DNA of 64,000 nt from Posidonia oceanica (Eukaryota > Streptophyta > Magnoliopsida > Alismatales > Posidoniaceae), in the NCBI GenBank assembly GCA_037176725.1, contig JAZBRS010000057.1:86387501-86451500 (forward strand), given 5' to 3'. Under the pieces are notes generated by a model. It had not been told where the DNA came from. It searched no databases and saw only the letters and a list, made by a program, of their open reading frames with translations. Position numbers and translations under genes: made by a program. This document shows positions 9,919 through 21,059 of the stretch, one piece after another; position 1 is the first letter of the stretch, and each line of letters starts with the position of its first letter.

Positions 9919-12285
9919 TTAAGACAAGTTTTCCGTTGCTAGGGTCATCGGAATCCATTGTTGAAATTCATAGTCCAATTGGTCTTCTGCCCGTGCTTGC
10001 TTCTTCTTCTCCTTTTGAGTATCTCAAAAATACTTGGCAACAACATTTTCCCTTGTTGACTTCCTCCTATTAGTGGGTGGTCAGCCTGGTCTATTAACAG
10101 GATGAAGATCTTTGATGACAGGTGTTTCCATATTTTCTTTTCTGGTATCCGAAGTCACTGGAAATGAATATACTGGCTCTACAGAGAGAGTTAGTTTTCT
10201 GAGAGCATCTGTTATAGCATCGACAATCCTGAGATTTTTCTCCTCTGAAACAGCTCCAATCTTGACAAAGATATGCTTGCATAGTATTCCCCTTTGCTCA
10301 AATGATCGACAGTTGCATTTCAGATCCATGTTGTGTTGCTCCCATTCAATCATGTACATCTTCTCAAATGTTATAGGTGGCTCCGTTAACTTCCTTAGCT
10401 CACTCATGGAATAAATAAACTGACTGTTATTTTGTCTTGTTGGTGAAATCTCGCAGTACATGGTGTTAACAATCTCCTCTTGACACTTCTTAAACATGGT
10501 TAAAGTGTATGTCTCACTAAGTTGTTTCTCGAACACAAATTGTGTAAGAAAATTCGGTCTCTTGTGAGTACAATCAAACTCAACTTGTGCTTCCTTTTCA
10601 CACTTAACCTGAAGTGCCACCTCATATTGCTGAACGAATTGTTTTAGTGTTGTCTTCGAATTTATGTAACCAACGAAGAACACGTTCATTCCTTCACTCC
10701 TTTGTGTTGTAGACATACCTGGTGACATGAAAGTAACTGGTCATGACACCCACCACTAGGACACTGTAATGATACCACTACGATAAAGTAATGACACCAC
10801 TATGACAATGTAATAACACCACTATGACACATAGTAGGGATAAACATACCAGAATAAAGTAGAGAGACATACCAACCCAAAAGATGTTCTTGACGAACGC
10901 AAGCACTCAATTTTGATGCAACTGATACAACTTCACCAGCCATTTAAAATTTCTTAATTCGTATTTTATCAACATTTGTTCCCAAGCATCCTCAAATTCC
11001 TCCACTCTTAGGAAATCATAGACTACATTCTGCATAGCCTTCTTTGCCGCTTGTCTCTTATTAGAGTCCAATTTTTCAAACTTGGTAGGAATTTTGTTCA
11101 TTATGTGCCAAAGGCACAACCGATACTTCGCTTGAGGGAAGACATGCTTCACTGCTCACATGATGGCTCTTGACTGAACTGTAATTATGACTTTGGGTTG
11201 AATACCATGCATGCAGCTCAGCCACGTCTTGAACAACCACATGTAGTTTGAAATTGTCTCCTTCGACAAAAGTGCACATTCAAGTAACACAGAATGGACA
11301 TGGTAGTTAACCCCAACGAAGGGGGTGAATGGCATATCCCACTTCTTCACCAAATATGTAGTGTCAAAAGACACCACATTGCCGAAATACTTGTATGCAA
11401 GTCTTGATCATGTGTCCACCCAGAAGACATTCTTTAGTCTACCTGTTTCATCCAAATCCATTATGTAAAAGAAGTTCTGGTTCTTCTGTTGCATGTGGAG
11501 AAAGTAAGCATGAATTGCTTCAACATCACCTTTACCAAGTTGGAGGGTTCACATTGTTTTCATGGTATTCCTACAATCTTGTTCAGTAAACGACACGTGT
11601 TCATGTCCACCGGCTTCTACAACAAACGAAGCCATTGTCTTGGATATAGGTATTCCAGCAAGGTCATTGTTTGCAATTACTTTCTTATGTAAATACGTCA
11701 TCTTCCTCTTTGAATGTAGTAATCGCATCAGTGACTTATCCAACATTTCATAGTTATGCTCGTGGATCACATACGTTACCTGGTATCTGCCATTATTGTA
11801 TAGGCGAACCATTATTCGAGCTTGACATTGTGTCTTTGCCGAAAACTTCATTTCATATAGTAAGTAATCGTGAGGCTTCATTGGACCTTTTCCTTCTTTG
11901 TAGAAGCAAAGGTAGCTCTCTTGTATAGATTATCACTTAAACTGGTTATCTTACAAAAACGTCGTATCTTCACACCAAACCCTATACTATCTACATAAGC
12001 CGTGTAGTACTTCAGACTGTCACAAAATAATTTAAACTCCATCCCAACTGTAGGAGCCATTGGAGATGTATCTTGAAGAAGACTATCCAAATCAACAAAA
12101 AGTACTTCATTGATTTCTACTTCATCATTAGAAATTTCCATATCAACGACATAATTAACATTGATCTCCACTTTCTTGCTTTCTCTATAACCATCTACAT
12201 CCTGCTCATTACCATATCGACCTCAATCCTAGGTGTCACGAAGATCGTTCTCTAAGTTGATGACATTTTCCACTCTGTTAGTCAT
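9919..12285 (-). pseudogene. FAR1/FHY3-type MULE transposase relic
   Basis: Reading leftward from an ATG at 12,285, the order is as follows. A FAR1 DNA-binding domain (12,100-11,620) contains VGMEFKLFCDSLKYYTAY and ends with the EAGGHEHVSFTEQDCRN patch. A MULE transposase domain (11,370-10,910) contains SFDTTYLV, PFTPFVGVNYH and RLCLWHIMNKIP. A tail (10,718-10,081) contains TTQRSEGMNVFF and a SWIM zinc finger, CNCRSFEQRGILCKHIF. Family members are transposases or domesticated transcription factors. This copy is dead. There is a frameshift near 11,880, one TAG and one TGA near the N-terminus, and TGA stops near 11,547, 11,405, 11,155, 10,906, 10,081 and 10,024. The second catalytic Asp (family IITDQ) reads IITVQ, with the Val codon at 11,177-11,179. 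A 154-bp intron (10,719-10,872) keeps the frame. Confidence 0.85.
10719..10872 (-). other. Intron of the FAR1-like relic, bounded by a 9-bp direct repeat
   Basis: On the minus strand the exon ends TTTTGGGTTG, the intron starts GTATGT and ends CACCAG, and the exon resumes GTATGTCT in the correct frame (Gly-Met-Ser of the GMSTTQRSE motif). GGTATGTCT occurs at both edges (+ strand 10,865-10,873 and 10,711-10,719). The intron body consists of the same TGACA/TGTCA repeats found at the ends of the element. Confidence 0.75.
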
Positions 12286-12289
12286 GTTT

Positions 12290-12590
12290 CGCTTGAGAAT
12301 AACAACACAAAGAAACCCAATAATACCAGAATAACACTACATTAACAGACAAATGACACTAGGGAACAAAATATCGCAAAGAAAACCAATGACACTATAA
12401 TAACACAATAATGACAGTCAAATGACAACAAAAAATAGAAAAACTCAACGATAGCCAATGACAACATAATAACATGACAACTACAACAAAATATCAGGAA
12501 ACAAAGAAATAGTAAGAAAACAAGAAGGCAACATTACAACTATAGGGAAATACCAGGAAACAAAGAGACAGCAAGAAAATAAGAAGGGAC
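12290..12590. repeat. Subterminal repeats and ~58-bp tandem duplication beside the MULE relic
   Basis: From 12,330 to 12,480 there are repeats of ATGACA(C/A)TATAATAACA type. From about 12,487 to 12,590 a unit containing CAGGAAACAAAGA and GTAAGAAAACAAGAAGG-like sequence occurs twice. They parallel the repeats at 9632-9895. Confidence 0.6.
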
Positions 12591-13570
12591 TCACAATAAG
12601 AAAATAATAGCTTAATTCAGCAGAATATGCTAACCTCTAACGAATCTTACAAACTAGAAGAAACTAAGGAAACATTAAATGGGTTCATATTCAATGCAAC
12701 TAACTTTGACCATTTCAAATAAAAATATAGATCCGATTATTTGCAGTAAATGAAATAAAAAGAACTTCTGCGCAATTAAACAATATAATAAATGAAACAA
12801 CAAGAGTTGCAAAAAAGACTCTTCTCGACACGAAGTAGTAGATGAAGAAAACGGAAGAAGTAGCAGAATTTTGAAGAGAGTTATGTTGAAAGAAAGCAAA
12901 AAAATGGATAATCTGGGAGGAAAAGGGGAAGGTAATGGAGGTAATTTGAATTTTCCTCTGAACTTTTGTTTATAAGAGAATTTTGTTCTTACGTAAGAGT
13001 ATGGAGATGTATTAATTATCCTGTATTTTTACTGTAACAAGAGAGAGAGAGAGAGACTAGGAGCTCACGTGACCTCCATGTCAGAAGTCACGTTGAAAGC
13101 CACGTTCGGAGAAGGAGTCGAATTCGCAATCCGTGTAGCATTTTCCAAAATACGGTGGATATAAGTCAAGATGTAAAATTTCCCAATGTCGTCAGACCAC
13201 AACTGTCTTTTGATGCGGTGAGACTTATTTAATCGTGAGGTGGAGAAGAAAATTGTTTTAGAAATCAATACAATACCTCTCATTCTGTTTTGCTCCTAGA
13301 AACAGGTGAAAGTTGCTGACATGCTGAGAAGTACATGTGAAAGTTGTTTCAAGATCAATGTATTACCACTCGTTTTCCAAGATTATTTTAGTACCTTGAA
13401 AGGATATGACAATTATACTACCATTAATATTACCCTACCTGTATTATTTGAATAAACCTTTAAAGAATGAGATTTATTATAGGATGGAGAGAGAGGGAGA
13501 CATTAGGTCGATTCATAGTATAAAAAAAAGAAGGAAGAAGACATTTTCAGAAGAACATGAAAGTATCCGA
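12591..13570. other. AT-rich spacer, no gene seen
   Basis: No convincing coding sequence is present. There is a short (GA)n run at 13,039-13,055 and a duplicated GTGAAAGTTG context at 13,307 and 13,339. The right end of the MULE may lie in here, but I cannot place it. Confidence 0.5.
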
Positions 13571-13589
13571 ACTAGAAAAACATGAATTT

Positions 13590-13930
13590 TTCCTTTTTGA
13601 ATATATTTAGACCTTTTTTTATTATTAAAAACAAGACTATTTTTACAAGATGAACAAGAGCTTGTTTTTTACAATAAAAATAGAAGCTTTTCTTGGAATA
13701 GAAATAAGACCTTTTTATAATAAAAAAAATGTGTTTGTTTTCTAATAAAAATCCATCTTCAGCATTTATATTCATTTTTAAATAGTTTTCTTTTCTTCCA
13801 CAATTTTTTTTTCAAAACAAGAGATTTTTTTGGAATAAAAACTGGAGTTTTTTTTTAATTAAAACTGTTCTTTTTTCAAAATAAAAACAAAAGATCTTTT
13901 TTTAATAAAGACAAGACTTTTATAATTCTA
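13590..13930. repeat. Degenerate ~30-bp A/T-rich tandem repeat
   Basis: About ten imperfect units combine AATAAAAA, a purine link such as CAAGA or GGAGT, and a T-run. Because the units are so A/T-rich the array could partly be chance, but the spacing of the AAGAC/GAGTT links is regular enough to suggest old tandem amplification. Confidence 0.5.
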
Positions 13931-14554
13931 AAAAACTTTAATGGTGGAGGAGGTGGAACCGTGGGTGAGCAAAATAAGACTTGAGAGAAGGCAAAGATCA
14001 AGTTTATACTTGAGAAAAAGTGTGATAGGAATAGGATAGATGTAATCTTTTTTTTAAATGTTATCCTTTTTAAATGAAAAAACAACCGTTTGTTGGATGT
14101 ATAGATGTGGGTTTTTTTTATGTAGTGTCAGATGTAAAGACACAAAATGGACACGGATATCATACATATGTGGATATCCAAATTATATTTGAGGTTTTTG
14201 TTGAACATATGTTTATTAAGGTTAGTGTATTCATATATTTAATAGATTTCATTATTTTAGAAAGTCAGCCTTTCTCAAATCCCAAATACTAGACTCCTAA
14301 TATCTTAGGGACAAGATCCTAAAGGCTAGATTTCTAATATCTTAGGGCCACCATTCATGACTACATCAAATGCCCATACTAATTGCCTAAGTAGAGTGAT
14401 GAAGCTTCCTTCAGTAACATTTCATCTAACCTGAATGTATACACTTTATTGACTAGTCTTGCACATGCGATGCATGAGCATGAGTAGACGAGTCTATCAA
14501 AGATTTGGTAATCTATTAGTTATACCTATAGTAGAGCTACCTATTACAAATTTT

Positions 14555-15290
14555 AAGGTCAGTTTGGAACTATCGCAGCGTTTGTTTGGTAGAGTCGGAC
14601 TATATCCATATTAGGAGAGTTGGTATTGTAGCAGATTTAGGGAGAACTTCAATAGTAGTAGTTCCCCCAAAAGCTCCCAAAGTTGTGTTTGCACCGGAAG
14701 TTTCTTGCAGCTCTCTAAGGAGTGTCCAGACGATTTTGCCCTTGACAGGACGTGTTGCCATGGTGATAAACCCTACTTCTTCCTCCATCCTCACTGCTGC
14801 TCCCCAATGTGCCTGTCTCTTGAGCTTCTTGCTGCTATCGTCCAAGGTCAACCGCACCACCACCACCACCCGGATCAACTCCAAGGTAACAGATTTGGTT
14901 CTACTCCTTCTGGTTCCCTCTCTCCTTCGCTTTCTCTGACTAATCTAGCTCCATTTGCATGAGCTTTTTCGGATTATATGCAGTCCTCTTTGGTCCCCTT
15001 CCTATTTGGTTCCTCTTCCTCTTTGGTTCCCTCTCTCCACCCCATTCTCTCCGATCTACCTTCATTTGCATTTGTTGTTTCCATTTGTGATTTTCGGATG
15101 CATGTGATTTTGGGATTGATCCCTCTTCCTCTTTGGTTTCCTCTCTCCTCCCCTTTCTCTCCTAGATCTAGTTCCCACACTCCATGGTATGCTGAAAACA
15201 GAATGGAACAAAAATCACCAGCCACCAAAATCAACAACTATAATGCCTCAATTGCTATTTCCCTCTGTCTTCTGAAATCATAACTCGTTG
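14555..15290. other. Unassigned GC-richer block with repeated CCTCTTTGG units
   Basis: The block is richer in C and T than its neighbours. It contains several copies of TTGGTTCCCTCTCTCC (near 14,909, 15,027 and 15,136). Both strands have open frames of about 90-117 codons (14,586-14,939 on +, 14,600-14,884 on -), but neither resembles a known protein. The block looks like an untranslated leader or the end of a DNA transposon. A CGTTTGTTTG at 14,579-14,588 has an inverted match at 21,215-21,224. Confidence 0.4.
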
Positions 15291-15460
15291 AAGCATATGC
15301 CATCCATTGCCTTCCATCATCGGCACTAGTTTTAAAAAGAAAATCCCACACAAGAGTGTTAGAAGTTTAAATCTTAGAGGAAAACACCTTATTGTAAATA
15401 TCAAATCATTTAGGGGAGGAAGCAATCAACAACAAAATAGATCCTTTGAGCCATTCAATA

Positions 15461-15966
15461 GAATCTTATTTTCTTACATATGCATGTTAAGCATGGATAG
15501 AATGTAATTGAAAACCAACATATGCTCCAAATTGCAGGATAAAAACACCTTATTTTTAAAACACCTTAAGCATGGTTAGCATCTTATTTTCTTAGGGAAA
15601 AACACCTTAGTTTCTTACATATGCATGTTAAGCATGGACAGAATGTAATTGAAAACTAACATATGCTCCAAACTGCAGGATAAAAAACACCTTATTTTTA
15701 AAACACCTTAAGCATGGTTAGAATCTTATTTTCTTAGGGAAAAACACCTTATTTTCTTACATATGCATGTTAAGCATGGATAGAATGTAATTGAAAACCA
15801 ACATATGCTCCAAATTGCAGGATTAAAAACACCTTATTTTTAAAACACCTTAAGCATGGTTAGAATCTTATTTTCTTAGGGAAAAACACCTTATTTTCTT
15901 ACATATGCATGTTAAGCATAAATAGAATGTAATTGAAAACCAACATATGCTCCAAACTGCAGGATA
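15461..15966. repeat. 142-bp tandem repeat array, about 3.5 copies
   Basis: Copies begin with CTTACATATGCATGTTAAGC at 15,473, 15,614, 15,756 and 15,898, so the period is 141-142 bp. Each contains ATGCTCCAAATTGCAGGAT and AACACCTTATTTTTAAAACA. The copies differ by only a few bases, so the amplification is much younger than the surrounding relics. Confidence 0.95.
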
Positions 15967-16000
15967 AAAATTTTCGTTGGACACATATGATCCAAATTGC

Positions 16001-16180
16001 AGGATAAGTAGTTGCTAATTGATTGTTTTCTAAATTGTTCATCACTGTTTGTCTTCAATAAGTAGTTGCTAATTGATGTATAAAAAAATCATGTCTTCCA
16101 TAAGTGGTTGCTAAATTGTCTAAGTGGTTGCTAACTAATGTATAATAAAATCATGTATTCGATAAGTAGTTGCTTACATA
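16001..16180. repeat. AAGTAGTTGCTAA minisatellite
   Basis: Five variants of ATAAGTRGTTGCTAAYT occur near 16,004, 16,058, 16,100, 16,121 and 16,162, with AAAATCATGTMTTC between some of them. The array directly follows the 142-bp array. Confidence 0.75.
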
Positions 16181-16261
16181 TTATTTTCTAAATTGTATGT
16201 CTATCACGTTCAAGCATTATGTCTTGTGATACGACACAGTCGTGCTTTGGCTGGCAGGAGG

Positions 16262-17388
16262 ATGATATGCTTTTGTGGATTTCTTGCAGCTCGATATGTA
16301 TCCCACACGGCGTAGAACCCTGACAGAGCTTTTTATAAGTGTGCCCATGTTATTGTAAGTTAATTAAAGTGTTATTGTGAGTATGTGTGGTCTATATAAG
16401 TAGACCTCTTCTATACTTCTACATGATTCATGTCATGTCACAATTACTTCTATGATTAGGTTTGAATAAATGAACTCTATTATTAGCTCAATGATTACAA
16501 TTGTTTCAGTGGTGGTTCTAAAGTAGGGACTCTCCAAAACTAAATCCTACGCAAGCACATTCATGTAGTAATAAAATAATGTGGCTAATGTATCATGTAT
16601 GCAATATAGGTTTCAAGGGATAAAGCAAATTGTCAACTTCAACATGACAATCTTGTTACTGTTAGAAAATCCATTGTAGGATGATTTCTTCTTTTGGGGT
16701 TGGTGTTTGTAAATATGTTAAAGTGAATATATATGGCATTAGTTGGGTAGACACTACAGTATATAATAAGGCCAAATGGAGCACATGATCACCTCCTATG
16801 ACATTCTTATTTTCTTCTATACTGTTTCCTAGTAGCACTCTTTTTTAAATAGTACTTTGCAAGACAGTTTTCTCTCATATGAGATTATTCCTTTGATTTT
16901 GTAATACGTACATGTCTTATGAGTTTTTTTATAATAGCTTTTCTGAAAAGTGTATAATACTTTTCCTGAGATTCAGATTTTTTAAATTTTGACAGGAGGA
17001 TAAGAGATATTATTTTTGGGAGTGGGAGGACAGGCAAGCTGAAACTAACTAGAATAGATGTGGCACCCGAAGCATTTCCAGCATTATCCATATGTTGGTG
17101 CCACTAACCATCTAGGAGGAGGCTACTTCCCAAAACAATGGCCCGCGTGAGCCAACACCTTGCAGCGATGGTGGTTGTGAATGCATGAGGGACGTAAAAA
17201 GTGAAGTTGAGAAGCTCAGGAAGAACCATGAGGACCGATGGGTAGCATAGGAAGAGGTCAACGTTGCACAATCCTTGACCAACAATAACATAGTCACTCG
17301 AGGTAAGATGAGAGCCATGGAGAATACATGGAATGGACGTTACAATAGGGACTGCTTATTTGCTTTGGTTGCCCTATTCGTCATCTAG
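16262..17388 (+). pseudogene. GRF-type zinc-finger protein relic with C-terminal coiled coil and membrane tail
   Basis: Exon 1 (16,262-16,354) reads ICFCGFLAARYVSHTA, a stop, then NPDRAFYKC. This is the GRF zinc-finger pattern Cys-x-Cys-Gly ... Asn-Pro-x-Arg-x-Phe-x-x-Cys. It ends at a GTAAGT donor. Exon 2 begins at 16,996 after GACAG, in phase, with EDKRYYFFWEWEDR, the expected second half of the finger. It then runs through CECMRDVKSEVEKLRKNHED, a coiled coil, to a hydrophobic C-terminal tail ending at 17,388. There are four in-frame stops (one in exon 1, three in exon 2), all TAG. Plant proteins of this build are abundant, poorly characterised and often lie within DNA transposons. GRF fingers bind nucleic acid in other proteins. 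This copy is not functional. Confidence 0.65.
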
Positions 17389-19588
17389 CTGACGGCCTTC
17401 TTAGGGTGATGAAGTTCAATGAATGCTTCTTTTTTTTGTGACATGTGAGGGTTCTATATATGTAATCTATGTATGTAAGGAGCCTTATTTTGTATGTATT
17501 GGGTTCAGTAGAACTCAACATGCATGCACCTACTTGGGATTCAATCGGTCTTTTCTTTCTAATATATTTCGGACCTAGATCTAACAGAACACTAGTAGAT
17601 TTGTAAACAACTTTTATCAAAGTTATATTTGTGGAATGGCCTTTTCTAGTTACTATCTTAGAAACAATTGCCTCTACTTGGTTTGCTAGATTTGGTAGAA
17701 GTTGGAGAAAATTCGTTCATGTTCCGTTATGTGGTCTCTTGGAAGTGATTAATGATTCAATTGGCCATGAAAATGGAAAAAAAAAGGCAAAGGAAGATTG
17801 TTTCTTTTTAAAATGATAGGAATACATATATATTCAGCATTTTCCTTTACGGTGAGAAGGTTATTTCAATAAGTCCTATAAAGTCTTACAGAAAAACAAG
17901 CCTTATAAAGAACAAACCTAAAAACCAAGAGTTAAGAATATTACTTATCAAACATCAGAATTGCAAATACTAATATTGTAGCTCTTGAACCTAGAATTTT
18001 AACACCAAGATTTTCAAGTGTTACTTGAACTATAACTCTTTGAACCAAATGAATTAAATCAACAAGAGACATCCTTCAGTTTAAGTAAGAAATACGTTAT
18101 TATAAACAACATGTTCTTTTTTTTTTATGAATGTTGATAATATATTACAAGATAAACAACATGTTTTCATGTAAATCATGTGAATCAAAGGCTTAATTTG
18201 CACAATTAATTATCAATACAAGATGATATAAGGCACCCTGGCATTTAGACAACTAAACCAGAAGTTCAAAATCAACTTCACAAATTGCACCAACTAGTTT
18301 ACTAGTGTAGTTTCCATTTACGTCTCCAAGCAATTCTATCCTTTTGCGTCTCTGAATTTCTCAAATAGGAGTGTTAATAAGCTCATGAGTAATACTACTA
18401 CTTTAACTTATGTTCCAATTTAAACCAACATCAGTTAGTAAATCCTCCCTACAATATTCTTGTTGGTTCTTGGGAATTTGCTACCTAATTATCATACCAC
18501 AGGTATGTTGAGTTTTCATCTTATTAGATAATCCATTGAAAATTCAACTACTCATTGAAAAGTATCTGAAGTTCAACAAGTATCTGAAGCATCTTATTAG
18601 ATAATTCATTGAAAGTTCAACTACTCAAATTTGCGATAAAAAGTTCATCAAGTATCTAAGCAACTACTACTCATTGAAAAGTATACAACAACTACTCAGA
18701 CAACAAGTATTTGAACATCCATTGAAATACACATTTGAGGACCAATAAAGACTTTCAACATCCTAAAACTAATGTAGCGATACACCCATTGCAAAATATC
18801 CTAAAAATAAAGCATCCAATGCTATTCTCGTTGCCTTCCACAAGAAACCACGAAACCTATGGAGTCATAATATAATTTCATGATCAGTCTAACAAATTAA
18901 AACAGTATAGTAATAGCTTTAAACAGAAAAACAACTCCTGTATTCCCTATGACAACATGCAGCTGATTCTAACTTGTTAGACTGTAAGGAGAAATATACA
19001 TTAAGAATTAAGAAATACCAGAAAACAAACTTAACAAGCAATAAGCTATGTGAAACACTAAACGAAAATGCTAAACAAAATGGACCTTTATCTACTAGAG
19101 TTGATCCTTAGCTATCTGTAAAGACATAAGAAAATAACTTCTAATCAAATAAGACTGCTCTAAATAGCAACCATTTTCTATTTTAGTGGCCAGTACCCAT
19201 GACTTGGCAAGAGATATGTCACTTTAAGGCACAACAAAAACAACATGTACAATAAGCTCATGGAACAAATAAATTACCAATACAACTCAGTGGCACTCAA
19301 GCTTTTCTTGTTGGGACAGATGAATTGATTAAGGAAACATAATTTTTTCAGGTTATGGAGCATATGAGATTAACGCAATTGTGGAAACATACAACATTGA
19401 AAAGATATTTAATGTGAAAAAGAACCATTCTTATCCTATAGCCATGAATGATAATACAACTTAGAGAAAATCGATATTGAACCATGAGCCAAAAGATGTT
19501 TCACCAACTATCCAAATAGGCATTATTGTCATTTCCATCTCAAGCATAAAAAAAAAATTACAAAGCAAGTTGAAGCATGAACTATCAA
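17389..19588. other. AT-rich spacer, no gene seen
   Basis: No reading frame here looks like protein. From about 18,535 to 18,740 short blocks (TCATTGAAAAGTAT, TTCAACTACTC, AAGTATCTGAAG) recur several times, suggesting a scrambled tandem repeat. The rest shows no structure I can support. Confidence 0.55.
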
Positions 19589-19676
19589 TCATGGAAAAAA
19601 TTACCAATGCATGAACATACCAAGTAAACTAAAGCATGAAAAAAAATTACAAATGCATGAACATACCAAGCAAGCT
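19589..19676. repeat. 45-bp tandem duplication
   Basis: Two copies share AATGCATGAACATACCAAG and an adjoining CATGRAAAAAAATTAC stretch, with a handful of differences. The pair lies just downstream of the Myb/SANT-like relic (which runs on the minus strand), in its 3' flank. Confidence 0.8.
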
Positions 19677-19704
19677 GAGGAATGCACATTTCACTACCAT
19701 AGTT

Positions 19705-20207
19705 CTACAGTACTAAAGGCTTCTCACTTGCCTTCCATGATTCATATGTCATTGTCAACCATTTAACTCTATGTGAGGGGGGTTTCATCTGCATAAAAGC
19801 CTTTCTCAGTTCCTTCTTTTCAAAGCGAAACATCGCATAAACATATAGATCGGAGTCAACATCAACACCATTGGCCAGACAAGCATTGAGGCAAGCTGCC
19901 ATGGAAAACATTTCTTCTTGCTCCTTCAGCACTTCCATGTAGGACCCAACTGATTCAAGTGCTACTTGGGAGTTGCAGTGACCTCGAACCTTTGATATTT
20001 GTGAGGTAGCAAGGTTTGCGGATTTCGTTGAGGTCCCACCACGAGCAAAGGAGGAGGAAGCTTTGTGGGAATGTGCAATGGGGCAAGATGGTTGGTCCTA
20101 TGGCACATCAGAACTGTCATCGTTGTGGTCATCCTCCTCACATTCAACTTCAAAGGGAACACTTGTCGCACTTGGAATGAATACATGCTTTCCAGTCGCT
20201 ACATTGC
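19705..20207 (-). pseudogene. Last exon of a Myb/SANT-like (L10-interacting MYB type) transposon protein
   Basis: On the minus strand a CATTTTAG acceptor precedes GNVATGKHVFIPSA, an acidic stretch (ECEEDDHNDDSSD) and a conserved C-terminal block containing SYMEVLKEQEEMFSMAACLN. One in-frame TAG stands at 20,098-20,100. This matches the C-terminal half of plant Myb/SANT-like proteins, the DNA-binding ORF1 of PIF/Harbinger-type transposons, whose tail counts helical residues before a final ENRVRWL-like motif (here SHRVKWLT). The N-terminal Myb/SANT domain would lie to the right, but I do not find it. No transposase partner is visible nearby. Confidence 0.6.
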
Positions 20208-20785
20208 CTAAAATGAAAATTTAAAACTAGTTTTTTTGAAGTTTGACAATTGATTGGGGTCTTATGGTTACAAAATAAGCACAGAAAGATCTGTTGTTAT
20301 GGTTAAAGCACTTATTGATGTATATATGTGATCTATACTCTAGATGTAATTAAAAGGCACATAAGTTGTTGTTGTTGTTTTGTTAGAGTTGACAAGAATA
20401 TCCATTTTTTTCAAATCGGATCAACCATTCCTTGAGATGATTAATGCAGATTGATGTGATTAAACGATTATATTTACACAATGACAAAAAAAGTTTATAA
20501 ATCAGGTAATGAATAAATATTATCTATTTAACAAAAAATAGAACAAGATGAAATTAACCTGAAATCCTCGCACTTGGCGGAGTCCTTACGTCACGTCCTC
20601 GTCGACGAACTAGCTCATGTTGGTCGTCGTTGGACACTCCTTCGACCAACAAGTGAAGGGGCAAAAGAGAATAGTTAGAGAGATGGAGATTTCGATCAGA
20701 GGGGGTGGATTTCCAAATGCAAATGTTGGTCATCGTTAGGCTCTCCCCCGACCAACAGGTGAAGTGGCAAAAGAGAAGGGTCGGA
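20208..20785. other. Spacer upstream of Myb/SANT-like exon
   Basis: The stretch should hold the intron and earlier exons of the minus-strand Myb/SANT-like relic, but no homologous exon is recognisable. A segment at 20,570-20,770 is richer in C and G and contains CGTCG and GTTGGTCG words twice (20,619 and 20,726), suggesting a leader region. Confidence 0.4.
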
Positions 20786-20926
20786 GGTAAGGGATTCGTA
20801 GGTGGAGATGGGACGTTGTGGGATTCGCTGGTAGAGATGGGAGGTAAGGGATTCGTCGATGGAGATAGGAGGTTGTGGGATTCGTCGGTGGAGATAGGAG
20901 GTAAGAAATTCGTCAGTGAAGAAGAC
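20786..20926. repeat. ~31-bp minisatellite
   Basis: Five imperfect units of GATTCGTCGGTGGAGATAGG followed by AGGTAAGG or AGGTTGTGG occur in tandem. They keep the + strand open, giving an apparent 75-residue frame that I treat as a by-product of the repeat. Confidence 0.8.
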
Positions 20927-21059
20927 GAGTAAAAGGGGATAGATGAGTAATAAATTGCAGTTACTAGTGGTAAGTATAAGTAATATGACCTGGTTTATTG
21001 GTAAATAAATAGTTAAGAAGAGGGCATTTCCGAGATTTTACCGGTGAAATCTGCAGCTC

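Larger units (their letters stand above)
9630..12530 (-). mobile_element. Degenerate Mutator-like element (MULE) with FAR1-type transposase; ends approximate
   Basis: The element is defined by a FAR1-like transposase relic flanked on both sides by related TGACA-rich subterminal repeats. I could not find matching terminal inverted repeats or a 9-bp target duplication, so the borders are only the limits of the subterminal repeats. Confidence 0.5.

Noticed and set aside
14586..14939. 117-codon frame (+) and overlapping 94-codon frame (-)
   Set aside because: Neither resembles a known family. Both stay open because of the local Val/Leu/Ser-type codon composition. Recorded only as an unassigned block.
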